A DNA stretch of 64,000 bases from Vreelandella olivaria (GCA_004295565.1 AP019416.1:62001-126000); one strand, 5' to 3'; positions 41,537 through 51,753 are shown, numbered from the stretch's first letter. The notes: generated from the letters alone by a model not told the origin. Numbers and translations are program-made.

Positions 41537-42098
41537 GCGAACAAGATCAAGCCTCGGGACTGCGCAAGTGGGCAAACTTGCAGCGCCAACAGCAGCAGGG
41601 CGAGGGGCGGTTGATGTGGCGGCAGCCGAGCCTGTACCCGAAGATACTTCGCCCCTATTAACACCTACGCTAGCGGCGGTGGAAGAGCCGCAGACAGTGG
41701 CGCCGCCCAGACCCAAAATTCCGCTTATAGTGGTTGGGCTACCCGGTAGCGGCGCCGCTCAGGTGAGTAAGGTCAAAGCACGTCTGGAACAGTGGTCAGC
41801 GCTAGGTCGCAACTGGGCCGGCAACCCTGATGATTGGGACATTCGAATCGTCATGGCGGAAACGTCCGACCTTGCTCAGCTTCGCGAGCAATACAGCCGT
41901 TGGGCGCTATGGATCAGTAGCGATGCCGATACCTTCGCTGTCATGTTCCGTACCTTGCGACAGCTCCATGAACGTGGCGGGCCGCGTCGTTTACTAGCGC
42001 TCCATGAGCCGCACTTACCGCGTCAAGGGCTGCTCAATAACTTGCGTGAAGCCGCTGATTACTACTTAAATATGGAGTTACTGGTACTTGCACGATGA
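41533..42098 (+). CDS. Unknown protein coupled to flhF, one frameshift
   Basis: The GTG start overlaps the flhF stop (GTGA), so it is probably translated with flhF. After MSEQDQASGLRKWANLQRQ the frame shifts near 41600 into AAAEPVPEDTSPLLTPTL. The folded part has an alternating hydrophobic pattern: PKIPLIVVGLPGSGAAQVSK, WDIRIVMAETSDLAQL, WALWISSDADTFAVMFRTL. The segment GLPGSGAAQ looks like a P-loop without the lysine. The end (REAADYYLNMELLVLA) loosely recalls the end of MinD/FlhG proteins, but I cannot call it that. It sits where flhG lies in polar flagellates. About 188 residues. Confidence 0.7.
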
Positions 42099-42123
42099 GC
42101 GCACTCTGCCGAGGAGACTAAGC

Positions 42124-42546
42124 ATGCTAAGCTGGCTATTAAGAGGGAGACTGCCACTGATCCTAGTACTGGTGGGGGGCTGCTCACAGAGTTAACGGAG
42201 AATGCCCAGGCGGCAACGGAAGTTGGAGCACCCAGGTACCAGGGCGGGTGGTGGCAATGAGTGATCGGGCAAGCGCTACCCAAGCGGTGACGCCGCCGGC
42301 CGTAGTCGACCTGGGATCAGGCCAGCTCGGACGCATACACTGGCAGTTTGAGCATCCTCCCGGTGCACAATTAAACGCTTGGCTGTGTCATCCTGAGCAG
42401 TGCGTTGCGCTAACCGGTATGCGGGGTCTACCACCGCACTAGCGGGACGAGATGCCAATGCACCGTTGCATTTTCGCTTCGCCTTGCGCCCAGGCCAGCG
42501 GCCTGTACGTGTGCAGGGGTTGCAATTGATTGTGAACTATCAGTGA
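42124..42546 (+). CDS. flhE: Flagellar protein FlhE, frameshifted
   Basis: FlhE is a small periplasmic protein that in enteric bacteria follows flhBA and is reported to limit proton leak through the export gate. The start gives a lipoprotein/signal-like N-terminus (LLRGRLPLILVLVGGCSQ). Across shifts near 42190-42230 and 42425 the body reads GSWSTQVPGRVVAMSDRAS, IHWQFEHPPGAQLNAWLCHP and QCVALTG, and ends VQGLQLIVNYQ. This Cys pair spacing and ending fit FlhE. About 140 residues, between the unknown gene and fliA. Confidence 0.75.
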
Positions 42547-42572
42547 AGGCTGGATAGCCGCGAGGCGAGAAT

Positions 42573-43274
42573 ATGTACACAGCACAGGGCAGGATTAAAC
42601 AAAATGAGCTGTTAACGCAATACATGCCACTGGTGCGACGTCAGGCCTTAACATTACAGGTTCGATTGCCGGCGAGTATTGAGCTCGATGACCTTATTCA
42701 GGCCGGGATGGTGGGGCTGCTCGAGGCGCTGGGCCGTTTCGATGCTACCCAGGGCGCGACGTTCGCGACCTTTGCCAGTCAGCGTATTCGCGGCGCCATG
42801 ATGGATGAGTTACGTACCCGCGACTGGCTGCCGCGCAGCGTGCGCCGTTCAGCGCGCGCGGTGGACAGCGCCGTTCGCCAATTAGAGCAATTGTTAGGAC
42901 GCGCCCCGGAAGAGAACGAAATTGCTCAACACCTTGAGATGCCGCTGAGTGAGTACCAGCAGCTTCTCAATGACACTAACAGCGGACAACTGCTGCCGTT
43001 TGAAGAACTAGTGGCCGATGGCGGAGAGCCTGTCAGTAATGAACTGGGCAATTCACCGTTCGAGCAGTTGCTTGACGGTCAGCAGCGGCAAACGCTGATT
43101 GAAGCGATTGAAGCGCTTCCCGAGCGTGAAAAAATGCTCATGGCGCTGTACTACCAAGAAGAACTCAACCTCAAGGAAGTAGGCGCTGTGCTGGGCGTGA
43201 CGGAATCACGTGTTTCACAACTGCACAGCCAAGCCGTGAGTCGTTTACGCGCGCGTTTCCACGACTCGGCATAA
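42573..43274 (+). CDS. fliA: RNA polymerase sigma-28 factor FliA
   Basis: FliA directs transcription of late flagellar genes. 233 residues, intact. Region 2 reads LDDLIQAGMVGLLEALGRFD and FATFASQRIRGAMMDELR with RDWLPRSVRR; region 4 reads LPEREKMLMALYYQEELNLK and VLGVTESRVSQLHSQAV. Two sites matching its consensus are found upstream of flaG and fliS. It is followed by a second stator pair. Confidence 0.96.
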   Translation: MYTAQGRIKQNELLTQYMPLVRRQALTLQVRLPASIELDDLIQAGMVGLLEALGRFDATQGATFATFASQRIRGAMMDELRTRDWLPRSVRRSARAVDSAVRQLEQLLGRAPEENEIAQHLEMPLSEYQQLLNDTNSGQLLPFEELVADGGEPVSNELGNSPFEQLLDGQQRQTLIEAIEALPEREKMLMALYYQEELNLKEVGAVLGVTESRVSQLHSQAVSRLRARFHDSA

Positions 43275-43318
43275 CGCCAACGTTTTTTTACTCACTTGTG
43301 ACCGGCAAGGAGCCGTGG

Positions 43319-44140
43319 ATGAATCCTTCGACGTTGATAGGCATATTTGCCAGCATACTGCTGTTGGTGAGCGTGCTGTTTTTCACAGCAGAGTCCCCGG
43401 AAAGCTTTATCAATTTTCCGGGGCTTGCCATCGTGGTGACCGGAACCCTGGCGGCTACCTTTATTAGCTATCCGCTGAAAGAGGTGCTCCGGGTTGTACG
43501 CTTGGTAGGCTTGGTCTTCCGGCGTGAAAATACCTACATGCGTGACGATATCCGCGAGTTGGTCGATATGTCGCGGCTGTGGTTTAAAGGCGATGTGCGC
43601 GCGGTCGAGCGCGAGTTGGAACACACCCGCAATCCGTTTTTACGTACCGGGATCCAACTGGTCATTGCCAACACCAAAGAGGATGAGATTTTTGATATGC
43701 TGCGCTGGCGCATTGCCCGTCTTAAAGCGCGGGAGCATGCTGAAGCCCAAATATTTCGCACCATGGCCACCTATGCACCCGCCTTTGGCATGATCGGCAC
43801 CCTGGTGGGGCTGGTCAACATGCTGGAAGTCATGGACGCCGGCGACCTACAAGTCATTGGCCCGCGCATGGCGGTGGCCCTGCTCACTACGTTCTACGGT
43901 ATTTTACTCGCCAACTTAGTGTTTAAGCCGATTGCGGTGAAGCTAGAGCGCCGCACCGAAGATCGGCTGATTACCATGAACATGGTGCTGGAAGGTATTT
44001 CACTGATTACCAAGCGCCGTCTGCCGTCGTTTATTGAAGAAACCCTCAACTCCTTTGTGGCTAACTACCACGATGAGATTCGTGATAACAGCGTCAAACC
44101 CAGGCCTGATTCGTCGGTTAGTTCGGCGGCGAAGGGGTAG
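43319..44140 (+). CDS. Second MotA-type stator protein (MotC/PomA-like)
   Basis: 273 residues, intact, from the ATG at 43319 after AAGGAG; a GTG at 43298 is less likely. It belongs to the MotA/PomA family but differs from the first MotA: FINFPGLAIVVTGTLAATFI, MATYAPAFGMIGTLVGLVNM, MAVALLTTFYGILLANLVFK. The pattern in the last two segments is closer to PomA/MotC-type proteins than to E. coli MotA. Ion choice (H+ or Na+) cannot be read safely from sequence. Partner gene follows after 5 bp. Confidence 0.88.
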   Translation: MNPSTLIGIFASILLLVSVLFFTAESPESFINFPGLAIVVTGTLAATFISYPLKEVLRVVRLVGLVFRRENTYMRDDIRELVDMSRLWFKGDVRAVERELEHTRNPFLRTGIQLVIANTKEDEIFDMLRWRIARLKAREHAEAQIFRTMATYAPAFGMIGTLVGLVNMLEVMDAGDLQVIGPRMAVALLTTFYGILLANLVFKPIAVKLERRTEDRLITMNMVLEGISLITKRRLPSFIEETLNSFVANYHDEIRDNSVKPRPDSSVSSAAKG

Positions 44141-44145
44141 GCCAG

Positions 44146-44815
44146 ATGCTCGACCGTGATACGCGCCACACGCTGGAATGACCCCATCGCCAGGCGATGG
44201 CGATGAAGGTTGGCTAACCAGCTATTTGGATGTGCTGACGCTGCTCATCACGCTTTTTGTGCTGCTGCTTTCCTGACGCCGCCGGGCGGCGGTGAAGCGG
44301 CTGATACTGCTTTCATGCGTTCAGCCAGCGCTGTATCATCACTGCCTCTGGCGTCTCTGGCTACCGGCATTCAGCCCCGCCATTCAGGGGTTCAACCTAA
44401 GTTTGACGGGCTCGATATCCCTGGTGTCAGCGTTTCCCAAGGGCGCGAAGGGGTCACGCTACGCATTGATACCAGTCTACTATTCCCTAGCGGTCAAGCG
44501 GTGTTAACCGCAGGGGCGTGGGGTGATAGAAAGCCTTATCGGTGTTCTGAGCAGTTTTGACGGCCAAATATCGGTAGAGGGCCATACTGACAGCGTGCCT
44601 ATTTCTACCGTCCGTTTTCCCTCTAATTGGGAGCTTTCATCGGCGCGGGCTATCGCTGTAGTAAGGCATTTAGAGCGCCAAGGGTTCAATATTTCTCGTA
44701 TGCGGGCCGTCGGCTATGCCGACACCAACCCATGGAACCGAACGCAACCGCGGAGGGCCGAGCTGCCAACCGTCGCGTAGAGCTGTTGCTAAAGCAGCAG
44801 GTCGAGGGTGAATAG
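44146..44815 (+). CDS. Second MotB-type stator protein (MotD/PomB-like), several frameshifts
   Basis: The single membrane helix carries the channel Asp: WLTSYLDVLTLLITLFVLLL. A linker and an OmpA-like peptidoglycan-binding domain follow: SVEGHTDSVPISTVRFPSNW, ELSSARAIAVVRHLERQGF, NRRVELLLKQQ. Shifts lie near 44172, 44275, 44517 and 44735. About 223 residues. It lies directly after the second MotA gene, so the two form a second stator. Confidence 0.87.
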
Positions 44816-44832
44816 ATTGCGAGGCCACGTTT

Positions 44833-46842
44833 GTGTCCATGTCCCACCCGCGATTGCAGTCGTTTGGAGCCCTGCTGGTCGTCGATGCCGATTGTCGCCG
44901 CATCCAAGCGACTAGCACTAACTTAACCCGCTTAATTGATTTTGAGCGCCCTGAAAATGGGCAGCTTACGCTTGCCTGCGTGTTGGGAAAGCGGCTAAGT
45001 CAGCGGGTGCGTCGTGAACTGCAGGGGCAGCAACGGCTCCCTGGCCCTTTAGTGTTTATGCGTTCCAAACAAAGCCACGTATGTTTTCAAATCCACGCTT
45101 ATCGAGCGGGTGAGCAGGTCATTGTCGAGGTTGAGCCACTCAACCCCCGTAGTAAGCGTCGTCTGCTGGGTACGGTGAATGAGCGGCTGATGCATTTGGT
45201 TGAAGCGACGCATCAGCAAGAACTCCTCGACTGCCTGGTTAACGCTATTCAACAGCTCACCGGCCATGATCGTGTCACCGTGTGCCATTTCGATAGCGAT
45301 TGGCATGGTTTGATGGTCGCAGAAGCGCTGGGAAAACGGCTGCCCTCGCTGTTGGGTCAACGCTTCCCTGCCAGCGACTTTCCTGTTGCCTTACGCAAAA
45401 GTTATCAACATTACCCTGTACGGTTAATCGAAGACGTTAATGCTCCCACTGAAACGCTGACCCCCGCCGTCCCGGGGGCAAGCCTTAACGGTAGTTTTTT
45501 ACGCGCACCTGCGCCAGAAAGGCAGCGCTATTTAAACCGTCTGGGCGTGCGGGGCTCATTCAGTTTAGCCATTCAGGGGGATACCGGCTTATGGGGCTAG
45601 TGTTTTGCCACTCACTTGCGCCGCATTCGGTCGAGCCCCCGTGCGTGATGCTGTTCGCACCCTCGTACAAATGGCCACCCAGCGCATGCTGCTACTACGG
45701 GCGCGTCAAGAAGCCCGCTACCTTCAGCGGGTTCAGGATAGTCTGGTGCTTAGTGCACGAGCGCGCAGGGAGCCACAAAGCCCCAGCAGTTACTCCATGA
45801 GCAGGCGGCTATCTGGATGAAACTCTTTCGCGCCCATGGCGTAGTGCTATGGGTGAATGGGGGCGCTTATCAAGCGGGTGTGACGCCGTCCCCAGAAGCG
45901 ATGAGTCAGTTTGTACTGCGCCTGGAAAGAGCCCACGTGCATAGCGGCCCTTGGTGTACGCGCGAAATTGCCAAAGAGACGTTAACCGCTTCGCTGGCCA
46001 TGCCCGAGCAGTGCGGGGCGCTAGCGGTGCCGCTACCGATGAGTTCAACCCAGCGTGCCTGGCTTATTTTTTTTCGCCCTGAGCAGGTGGAAACACTCTA
46101 TTGGGCGATGCAGCCGACTATCAGCCCTAAACCAGCCGTGATATTGGCCCCGTCGGTTGCTTGGTCGGAAGAGGTCGTCGGCAAAAGTGAAGCGTGGCTG
46201 CGGGTAGAGCGCTTAGCGGCGGTAGACTTGGGTGAAGACCTGACGCTGGCGATTTCGGCCTATGAAATTAGCTCATTGAATATGCACCTGGAACACGAGC
46301 GCAAAGCCCTTGCCGAGGCCAACCAGCGCCTTGAGCAATTAGCCCACTTTGATCCGCTCACCCAGGTGTGGAACCGTTACCGCATTGAAGAGGCGATCAA
46401 TGCCGAGCTGGTAGCTGCCAAGCGTTACGCCGCCGCCTTTGCCTTGCTCTTGTTCGATGTGGATAACTTTAAGCAGATTAACGATGCCCATGGCCATAGC
46501 GTGGGTGACGAGGTGCTGGTGGCCCTGGCGCGCTTAGTGGAAACCTCGCTGCGTGGCTGCGACCACCTGGGGCGCTGGGGAGGCGAAGAGTTTATTGTGC
46601 TGGCGACCCATTCCGAGATTGACGCCGCCACTGGCCTGGCCGAGCGGCTGCGCTCGCTGGTAGCAGAGCTGCGTATAGAGGGGCTTGATCAAGTGATTAC
46701 GGTGAGTATCGGTGTCGCCGTTTGGCAGCCGGGTGACAGCTGTAAAACCCTTATTTCCCGGGCCGACAATGCCATGTATCGCGCCAAGCATGGTGGGCGC
46801 AATCGCGTTGAGGTGGCGCTAGAGCCTGCTACGGCGCTTTAA
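44833..46842 (+). CDS. Bacteriophytochrome-type photoreceptor with GGDEF domain, frameshifted
   Basis: The order is PAS-like (GALLVVDADCRRIQATSTNL), phytochrome GAF (VTVCHFDSDWHGLMVAEALG; the DIP-type motif LLGQRFPASDFPVAL; RYLNRLGVRGSFSLAI), PHY (WLIFFRPEQVETLYWAM) and GGDEF (HFDPLTQVWNR; GRWGGEEFIVL). GGEEF is an active-type signature for making cyclic-di-GMP. Shifts lie near 45595 and 45640-45790. I start at GTG 44833, but the frame is open upstream and encodes Asp-Cys-Glu at 44815-44823, just where bacteriophytochromes carry the biliverdin-binding Cys; a start may be lost to an indel. About 676 residues. Follows the second stator pair. Confidence 0.82.
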
Positions 46843-46852
46843 AACTCGCACC

Positions 46853-47442
46853 TTAGTGAGCCCCGCTACCTTCGCACTGGGTGAGCATCCGGTTAATCGC
46901 CGCGTCGGCGCCTTTTAGGCTAAACGTCATATACCAGGGGTCACGCTCTTCCTGGTCAAAGCCAAGAAACAGTTGCTCACCCTGGCGCATATCCGCTATC
47001 AGGGGCTGCATATCGCTGAGGTAAAAGTGGGCATAAAAACCGTCATCCCCCGCTCCGTAATAAATTCCGCCATGGTATCAATCACAGGCTGCTCATCAAT
47101 GCGTAGCCTGGCAGGTACTAAGTTGACTGCGCGGCTTTCCCCCTGCTGCTGTTCAAGGGTGACGCGCATCTCCAGCCAGGGTAAATCGCAAACGCCCGAA
47201 GTGGCATTCAGGCTTAGCGTTGCATCCGAGTAGCTGTGGGTTTCCACTGCGCGGTAGTGACGCTCATCCCCCAGCGAAAGCGCCATTGACTGCCAATGGT
47301 CATGGATGACCACGTCGTCGGTATTAAAGGTGGCCGCGTTCGCCATGGATGTTGCGACCATCATGGGGACGGCGATGGCCATCGCGACTAACCAAGGCGA
47401 GTAGAAATGCAGAGCGCGAGTCGTCGTTATGATCTGAGCCAT
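46853..47442 (-). CDS. Uncharacterised secreted protein, one frameshift
   Basis: I do not recognise the family. A signal peptide is clear: charged start, hydrophobic core (WLVAMAIAVPMMVATSM) and a likely cut after MANA. The mature part has two widely spaced Cys (SGVCDLPW and LTQCEGSG) that could form a disulphide. A shift near 47035 breaks the frame; in the next frame it reads QLFLGFDQEERDPWYMTFSL and ends at 46853. About 196 residues, probably periplasmic. It is convergent with the phytochrome gene and divergent from nrdJa. Confidence 0.7.
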
Positions 47443-47525
47443 CTAACCAAAATCCTTGGGCGAATAGTCGAAAAAACAGTCTATAGCGAGTTACTCAATG
47501 ACAAAAGTGTAAGGCGCTGATTTTT

Positions 47526-47611
47526 CTATATATGGTAGGAAATTTTGAAAAAAGTGCCGTATGTGGTTGGAAGTCGGGTCTATACTTCACTCCGATGCCA
47601 CGTATAGTGGC
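47526..47611 (+). promoter_or_regulatory. Possible regulatory sites before nrdJa
   Basis: CTATATATGGTAG (47526-47538) matches much of the published NrdR-box consensus, and a small palindrome GCCAC-GTATA-GTGGC lies at 47597-47611. NrdR boxes normally occur in close pairs; a clean second box is not seen. Weak call. Confidence 0.25.
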
Positions 47612-47658
47612 TTTGATTTGAGCCCAATAGTCACCCCGCTGTGAAGGAGTTTCGCGAT

Positions 47659-50600
47659 ATGAGCACCGCTGCCAAGGCTATGAAGACCTCTAACGATGTT
47701 CCCATGCAGGCCCCCCTCGCGGGAGATCTGGGACGCCAAATACCGTCTTAAGGATCGTCATAGCCAACCTGTCGACCAGGACGTCGGTGCTACGTTTGAA
47801 CGGGTTGCGCGTGCCCTGGCAGCGGTTGAAGGCGATAAAGCGGAAGAGTGGTTGCCCAAATTTCGTTGGGCGCTGGAAAATGGTGCCATCCCTGCCGGTC
47901 GTATTCTTTCCAATGCGGGGCTGAGTCCTATAAGCCTGCGGTGAGCCTAATTAACTGCACCGTCTCCCGCACCATCCGCGACTCCATGCGCGATATTCTC
48001 GACTCGGTGGTTGATGCGGGGATGACGCTGAAATCCGGCGCAGGCATCGGCTACGACTTCTCGACGCTGCGCCATAAAGGCGCGTTCGTCTTCGGCGCTG
48101 GCGCGGGCACCAACGGCCCGCTGGCGTTTATGGATATCTACGACAAGATGTGTTTCACCGTCGCCTCGGCCGGTGGCCGCCGTGGCGCCCAGATGGGCAC
48201 CTTTGATGTGGGCCACCCGGATGTGCGCGAGTTTATACAGGCTAAGCGCGAGGCAGGGCGCCTACGCCAGTTCAACCTTAGCCTGCTGATCACCGATGAG
48301 TTTATGGAAGCGGTCAAGAACAATACCGACTGGCCGCTGGCCTTTCCGCTGCACCCCGGTGAGAAAGAGGACGTTAAAGCGGAAGACCTGATCTACCGAG
48401 ACTGGCCGGTGGTTGAAGAGGGCTACACGGTGGATGCCGAAGGCCGCGTCGCCTGTCGCATCGTTGAAGTGATCAAGGCGCGGGAGTTGTGGGACACCAT
48501 TATGTCCTCCACTTACGACTACGCCGAGCCGGGCTTTATCCTGATCGACCAGGTCAACCGCATGAACAACAACTGGTTCTGCGAAGATATTCGTGCCACT
48601 AATCCCTGTGTGACAGCGGATACTTGGATTCATACGTCAAAGGGGCCGCGTCAGGTTTCGCAGCTGATTGGCCAGCCTTTACGGCAATCATTGATGGTCA
48701 AGCTTATCAAAGTGGCTCTGATGGCTTCTTCTTAACCGCTAAAAAGCCTGTGATTCGACTTCAAACAGCTGAAGGTTATGCGCTCAAGCTGACCAATGAC
48801 CATCGGGTACGGCGTGTGTCAGCTTATACTCGGTATCGCACAGAAACCGAGTGGTGTGTCGCAGGCGATCTGCAGGAGGGGATCGCGTGCTACTCAATGA
48901 TCATCGCGATGCTCCCGAGTGGGGGGGCAGGCTAAATGAAGCACAAGGGTATCTTTTGGGGCTGCTCGTCGGCGACGGCACTCTGAAAGCTGACAAAGCG
49001 GTTTTATCTGTGTGGCCACAAGCAGCGGTTGCTAACGGTAGCGACAGCTTTTTCGGAAGGGTGCCAGTTCCATCATGGCGCTAGCAGAAGAGGCGGCAAA
49101 GAGCCTTCCTTATCGTGCGGATTTCGCAGGTTGGCAGAAGGTAAGTGGCCGTAACGAATACCGTCTTTCAACCGCGGCACTGCGAAATCTGGCAATAGAG
49201 ATGGGCATGCAGCCCGGCAATAAGGCGATTACATCTGAACTGGAACAGGCGTCGTCGGCTGGTTACGTTGGCTTTTACGTGGCTTTTTGATGCAGATGGG
49301 TCGGTTCAAGGTACTCAAGCAAAGGGGTCAGTGTTCGCTTGGCTCAGTCCGATCTTGCTCGGCTTGAAGCTGTTCAGCGCATGCTGCAGCGCCTAGGTAT
49401 TATCACCACGCTATATCAAGACAGGCGCAGTGCAGCGAAGCGACATCTTCCCTGATGGTAAGGGGGGCATCGTGCATATGACACCTTGGCTCAACATGAG
49501 TTAATGATCAGCGGTGATAACCTTCGGCGCTTTGCAGATATTATTGGTTTTGGCGATGATGAAAAGCAGGCTCGGCTGAATACATTGCTAAGCAGCTATC
49601 AACGCGAGTTGAATCGTGAGCGCTTTGTGGCTCGGGTGGTGGGGCATAAAGAAGAAGGCGTTGAAGAGGTTTACGATGTCCAGATACCTGGCATCAATAC
49701 ATTCGACGCTAATGGCTTTCATGCGCACAATTGTGGCGAACAGCCGTTACCGCCAGAAGGTGCCTGCCTGCTGGGCTCGGTCAATCTGACCAAGTTTGTG
49801 ATCGACCCCTTCGGCAACGAGCCGCGCTTCGATTGGGAGCGCTACCGCAAAGTGGTGGCGATTTTCACGCGTATGCTCGACAACGTGGTCGAGATTGCTG
49901 GCCTGCCGCTACCCCAGCAGCAACGTGAAATCGAAGCCAAGCGCCGCCACGGCATGGGATTTTTGGGCTTAGGCTCGACGCTTACCATGCTCAAAATCCC
50001 CTACGGCTCCAAGCAGTCGTTGGTGTTCACCGAGGAGGTTAGCCGCCATTTAGCCATTGAGGGTTGGAAACAGGCGCTGGAGCTCTCAAGAGAAAGGCAT
50101 GGCGCCGGTGCTTGAGCAGGAGCATACGATTACCCCCAAAAATGCTGCGCGAGCGGCCTCAGTTGGCCAAAGATGGCTATGAAGTAGGCGATCAGGTGCC
50201 GGGACGTATCCTGCACGCCCGTTATAGTCAGTACATGGCTCAAGTGGCCGAGCTTGAGCCGGAGCTGGTGGCCCAGCTGGCCGAGCACGGTGCGCGGTTT
50301 ACCCATCACAGCTCAATCGCGCCGACCGGTACGATCAGCCTTTCCATGGGTAACAACGCCTCCAACGGTATCGAGCCTTCGTTCTCACACCGCTATTTCC
50401 GCAATATTATCCAGTCGGGTAAAAAGACCAAAGAGCAGGTCGAGGTGGTGTCGTTTGAGCTGGCCGCTTATCGTCATTTTATCGCATCTGACGCTGTGGA
50501 CAGCGATCTGCCGGACTACTTTGTTACCGCCGATGCCATCTCCCCGAGCAGCACGTTGCCGTTCAGGCTGCCGCCCAGCACTGGGTCGATTCGGCGATCT

Positions 50601-50893
50601 CGAAAACGGTTAACGTGCCCACCGAGTTCCCCCTTGAACAGTTCCAGGATCTCTACTTGCAGGCCTATGAAAGCCGCTTGAAGGGCTGCACGACCTTCCG
50701 CTTTAACCCGGAAGCCTTCCAGGGCGTTCTGGTGCGCGAAGATGATCTTAAAAACACCACCTACGTATTTGAGCTAGAAAATGGTGAAACCCTGGAGCTG
50801 GCCGGGGATGAGAAGGTGGTTTACGACGGCGAAGAGCATAATGCGGCCAATCTGTTCGATGGTTTGAAAGAAGGCACCTACGGCAAATGGTGA
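47659..50893 (+). CDS. nrdJ: Class II (B12-dependent) ribonucleotide reductase large subunit NrdJa, with intein, frameshifted
   Basis: NrdJ makes deoxyribonucleotides with adenosylcobalamin, with or without oxygen. The extein shows WDAKYRLKD, AVSLINCTVSRTIRDSM, KSGAGIGYDFSTLR, the active-site NPCGE split by the intein, then PPEGACLLGSVNLTKF, RRHGMGFLGLGS and SSIAPTGTISLSMGNNASNG. Without the intein it is about 702 residues. Shifts lie near 47720, 47930, 50090-50145 and 50560, besides those in the intein. The missing C-terminal part is supplied by nrdJb downstream, the split arrangement known from Pseudomonas aeruginosa. A GAAGGAG site precedes the ATG. Confidence 0.93.
48607..49731 (+). other. 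Intein with LAGLIDADG homing endonuclease, in NrdJa
   Basis: About 375 residues in frame within nrdJa. It begins with Cys (CVTADTWIHT, block A), has a block B-like TNDHRV, and ends with VYDVQIPGINTFDANGFHAHN-type blocks F and G, the last two residues being His-Asn before the extein Cys. Two dodecapeptide endonuclease motifs are present: LLGLLVGDGTL and, after repair of a T-run, GFLRGFFDADGSV. Several shifts (near 48680, 48890, 49050, 49285, 49330, 49460) break it as sequenced. The insertion is exactly before the catalytic Cys of NPCGE, a known insertion point for reductase inteins. Confidence 0.93.
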
Positions 50894-50965
50894 TGCCGCG
50901 CTTAGCGCCACCTATTCATTAACGCACACCTTTGCTAAACGGATGCGAAACGGAGAGATATCCCC

Positions 50966-51753
50966 ATGGCTGTTGAAATTACCTCCAAAATTGTCGGTTA
51001 CCGGATTAAGCAGCAGGAGCCCGCCGTACCGGTTCCTGAGCTTCAGGACGAAAACCCGCTGACGGTGCGGATTCCTTCCCGCCCAGAAGGTACTCTGGAA
51101 GCCGTATCAGAAAAAATCTCGTATGTAGGGGCGGAAGGGCGCAAGAAAGTTTATCTGCTGGTGTCGTTTATGCCGGTGGAGGGCGTGATTGGCGGCAAGC
51201 GCGTGGTGATCGAGCGTCCGGTGGAGTTTTTCTTCCCATCGGGCCAGCTCTCCAGTGAGCACCAGTGGATCACCGCCACCATGCGCAGTCTGTCACTGGC
51301 GGCCCGTGGGGTTACGTCACCCAGGCGGTGGCAGACCTGCGCAAAGTAGCCTGGGACAAAGGTCTGGTGCGCTGCGGTATGAACCGTTGGAACAAGCCAA
51401 TGTTCCACGACTCGGAAGTCGCGGCAATCGCCTGGTCGATTCAGCAGATTCTTTATCGTCGTGGCTTTCTTGATCGTGAGGGCAACCAGGTGCCGGTTGA
51501 ACAGCTGGTTGAGCGCTATGCTCACCGTATGACCCATGGTCATGCTTGGCAACCAGAAGAGGAGGAGGCTACCGATGCTCCCGTTGAGGCGGGTGCTGCG
51601 GAGCCTATCGGCGAGAAGGCACAGACGGGAAAAAAGTCTGAAGGCAGTGGCCCAGCCACCGTGGGTAACTGCCCCGAGTGCCGCGGCGAGCTCATCATGA
51701 TGGACGGTTGTCCCACCTGCTACGCCGGCTGCGGCTGGTCTAAGTGTGGCTAG
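50966..51753 (+). CDS. Class II ribonucleotide reductase small subunit NrdJb, one frameshift
   Basis: NrdJb complements the truncated NrdJa. The N-terminal half reads LTVRIPSRPEGTLEAVSEKI and YLLVSFMPVEGVIGGKRVVI; after a shift near 51305 (G/C run) comes WGYVTQAVADLRKVAWDKG. The C-terminal end has the cysteine-rich tail (CPECRGEL, GCPTCYAGCGWSKCG) typical of B12-dependent reductases, likely for redox relay or metal binding. About 262 residues. It lies 72 bp after nrdJa and ends directly against the Crp/Fnr gene. Confidence 0.88.

Noticed and set aside
48595-49735. Group I or II intron instead of an intein in nrdJa
   Set aside because: The segment is coding, in the same frames as the extein, begins with Cys and ends with His-Asn before Cys, and carries intein splicing blocks.
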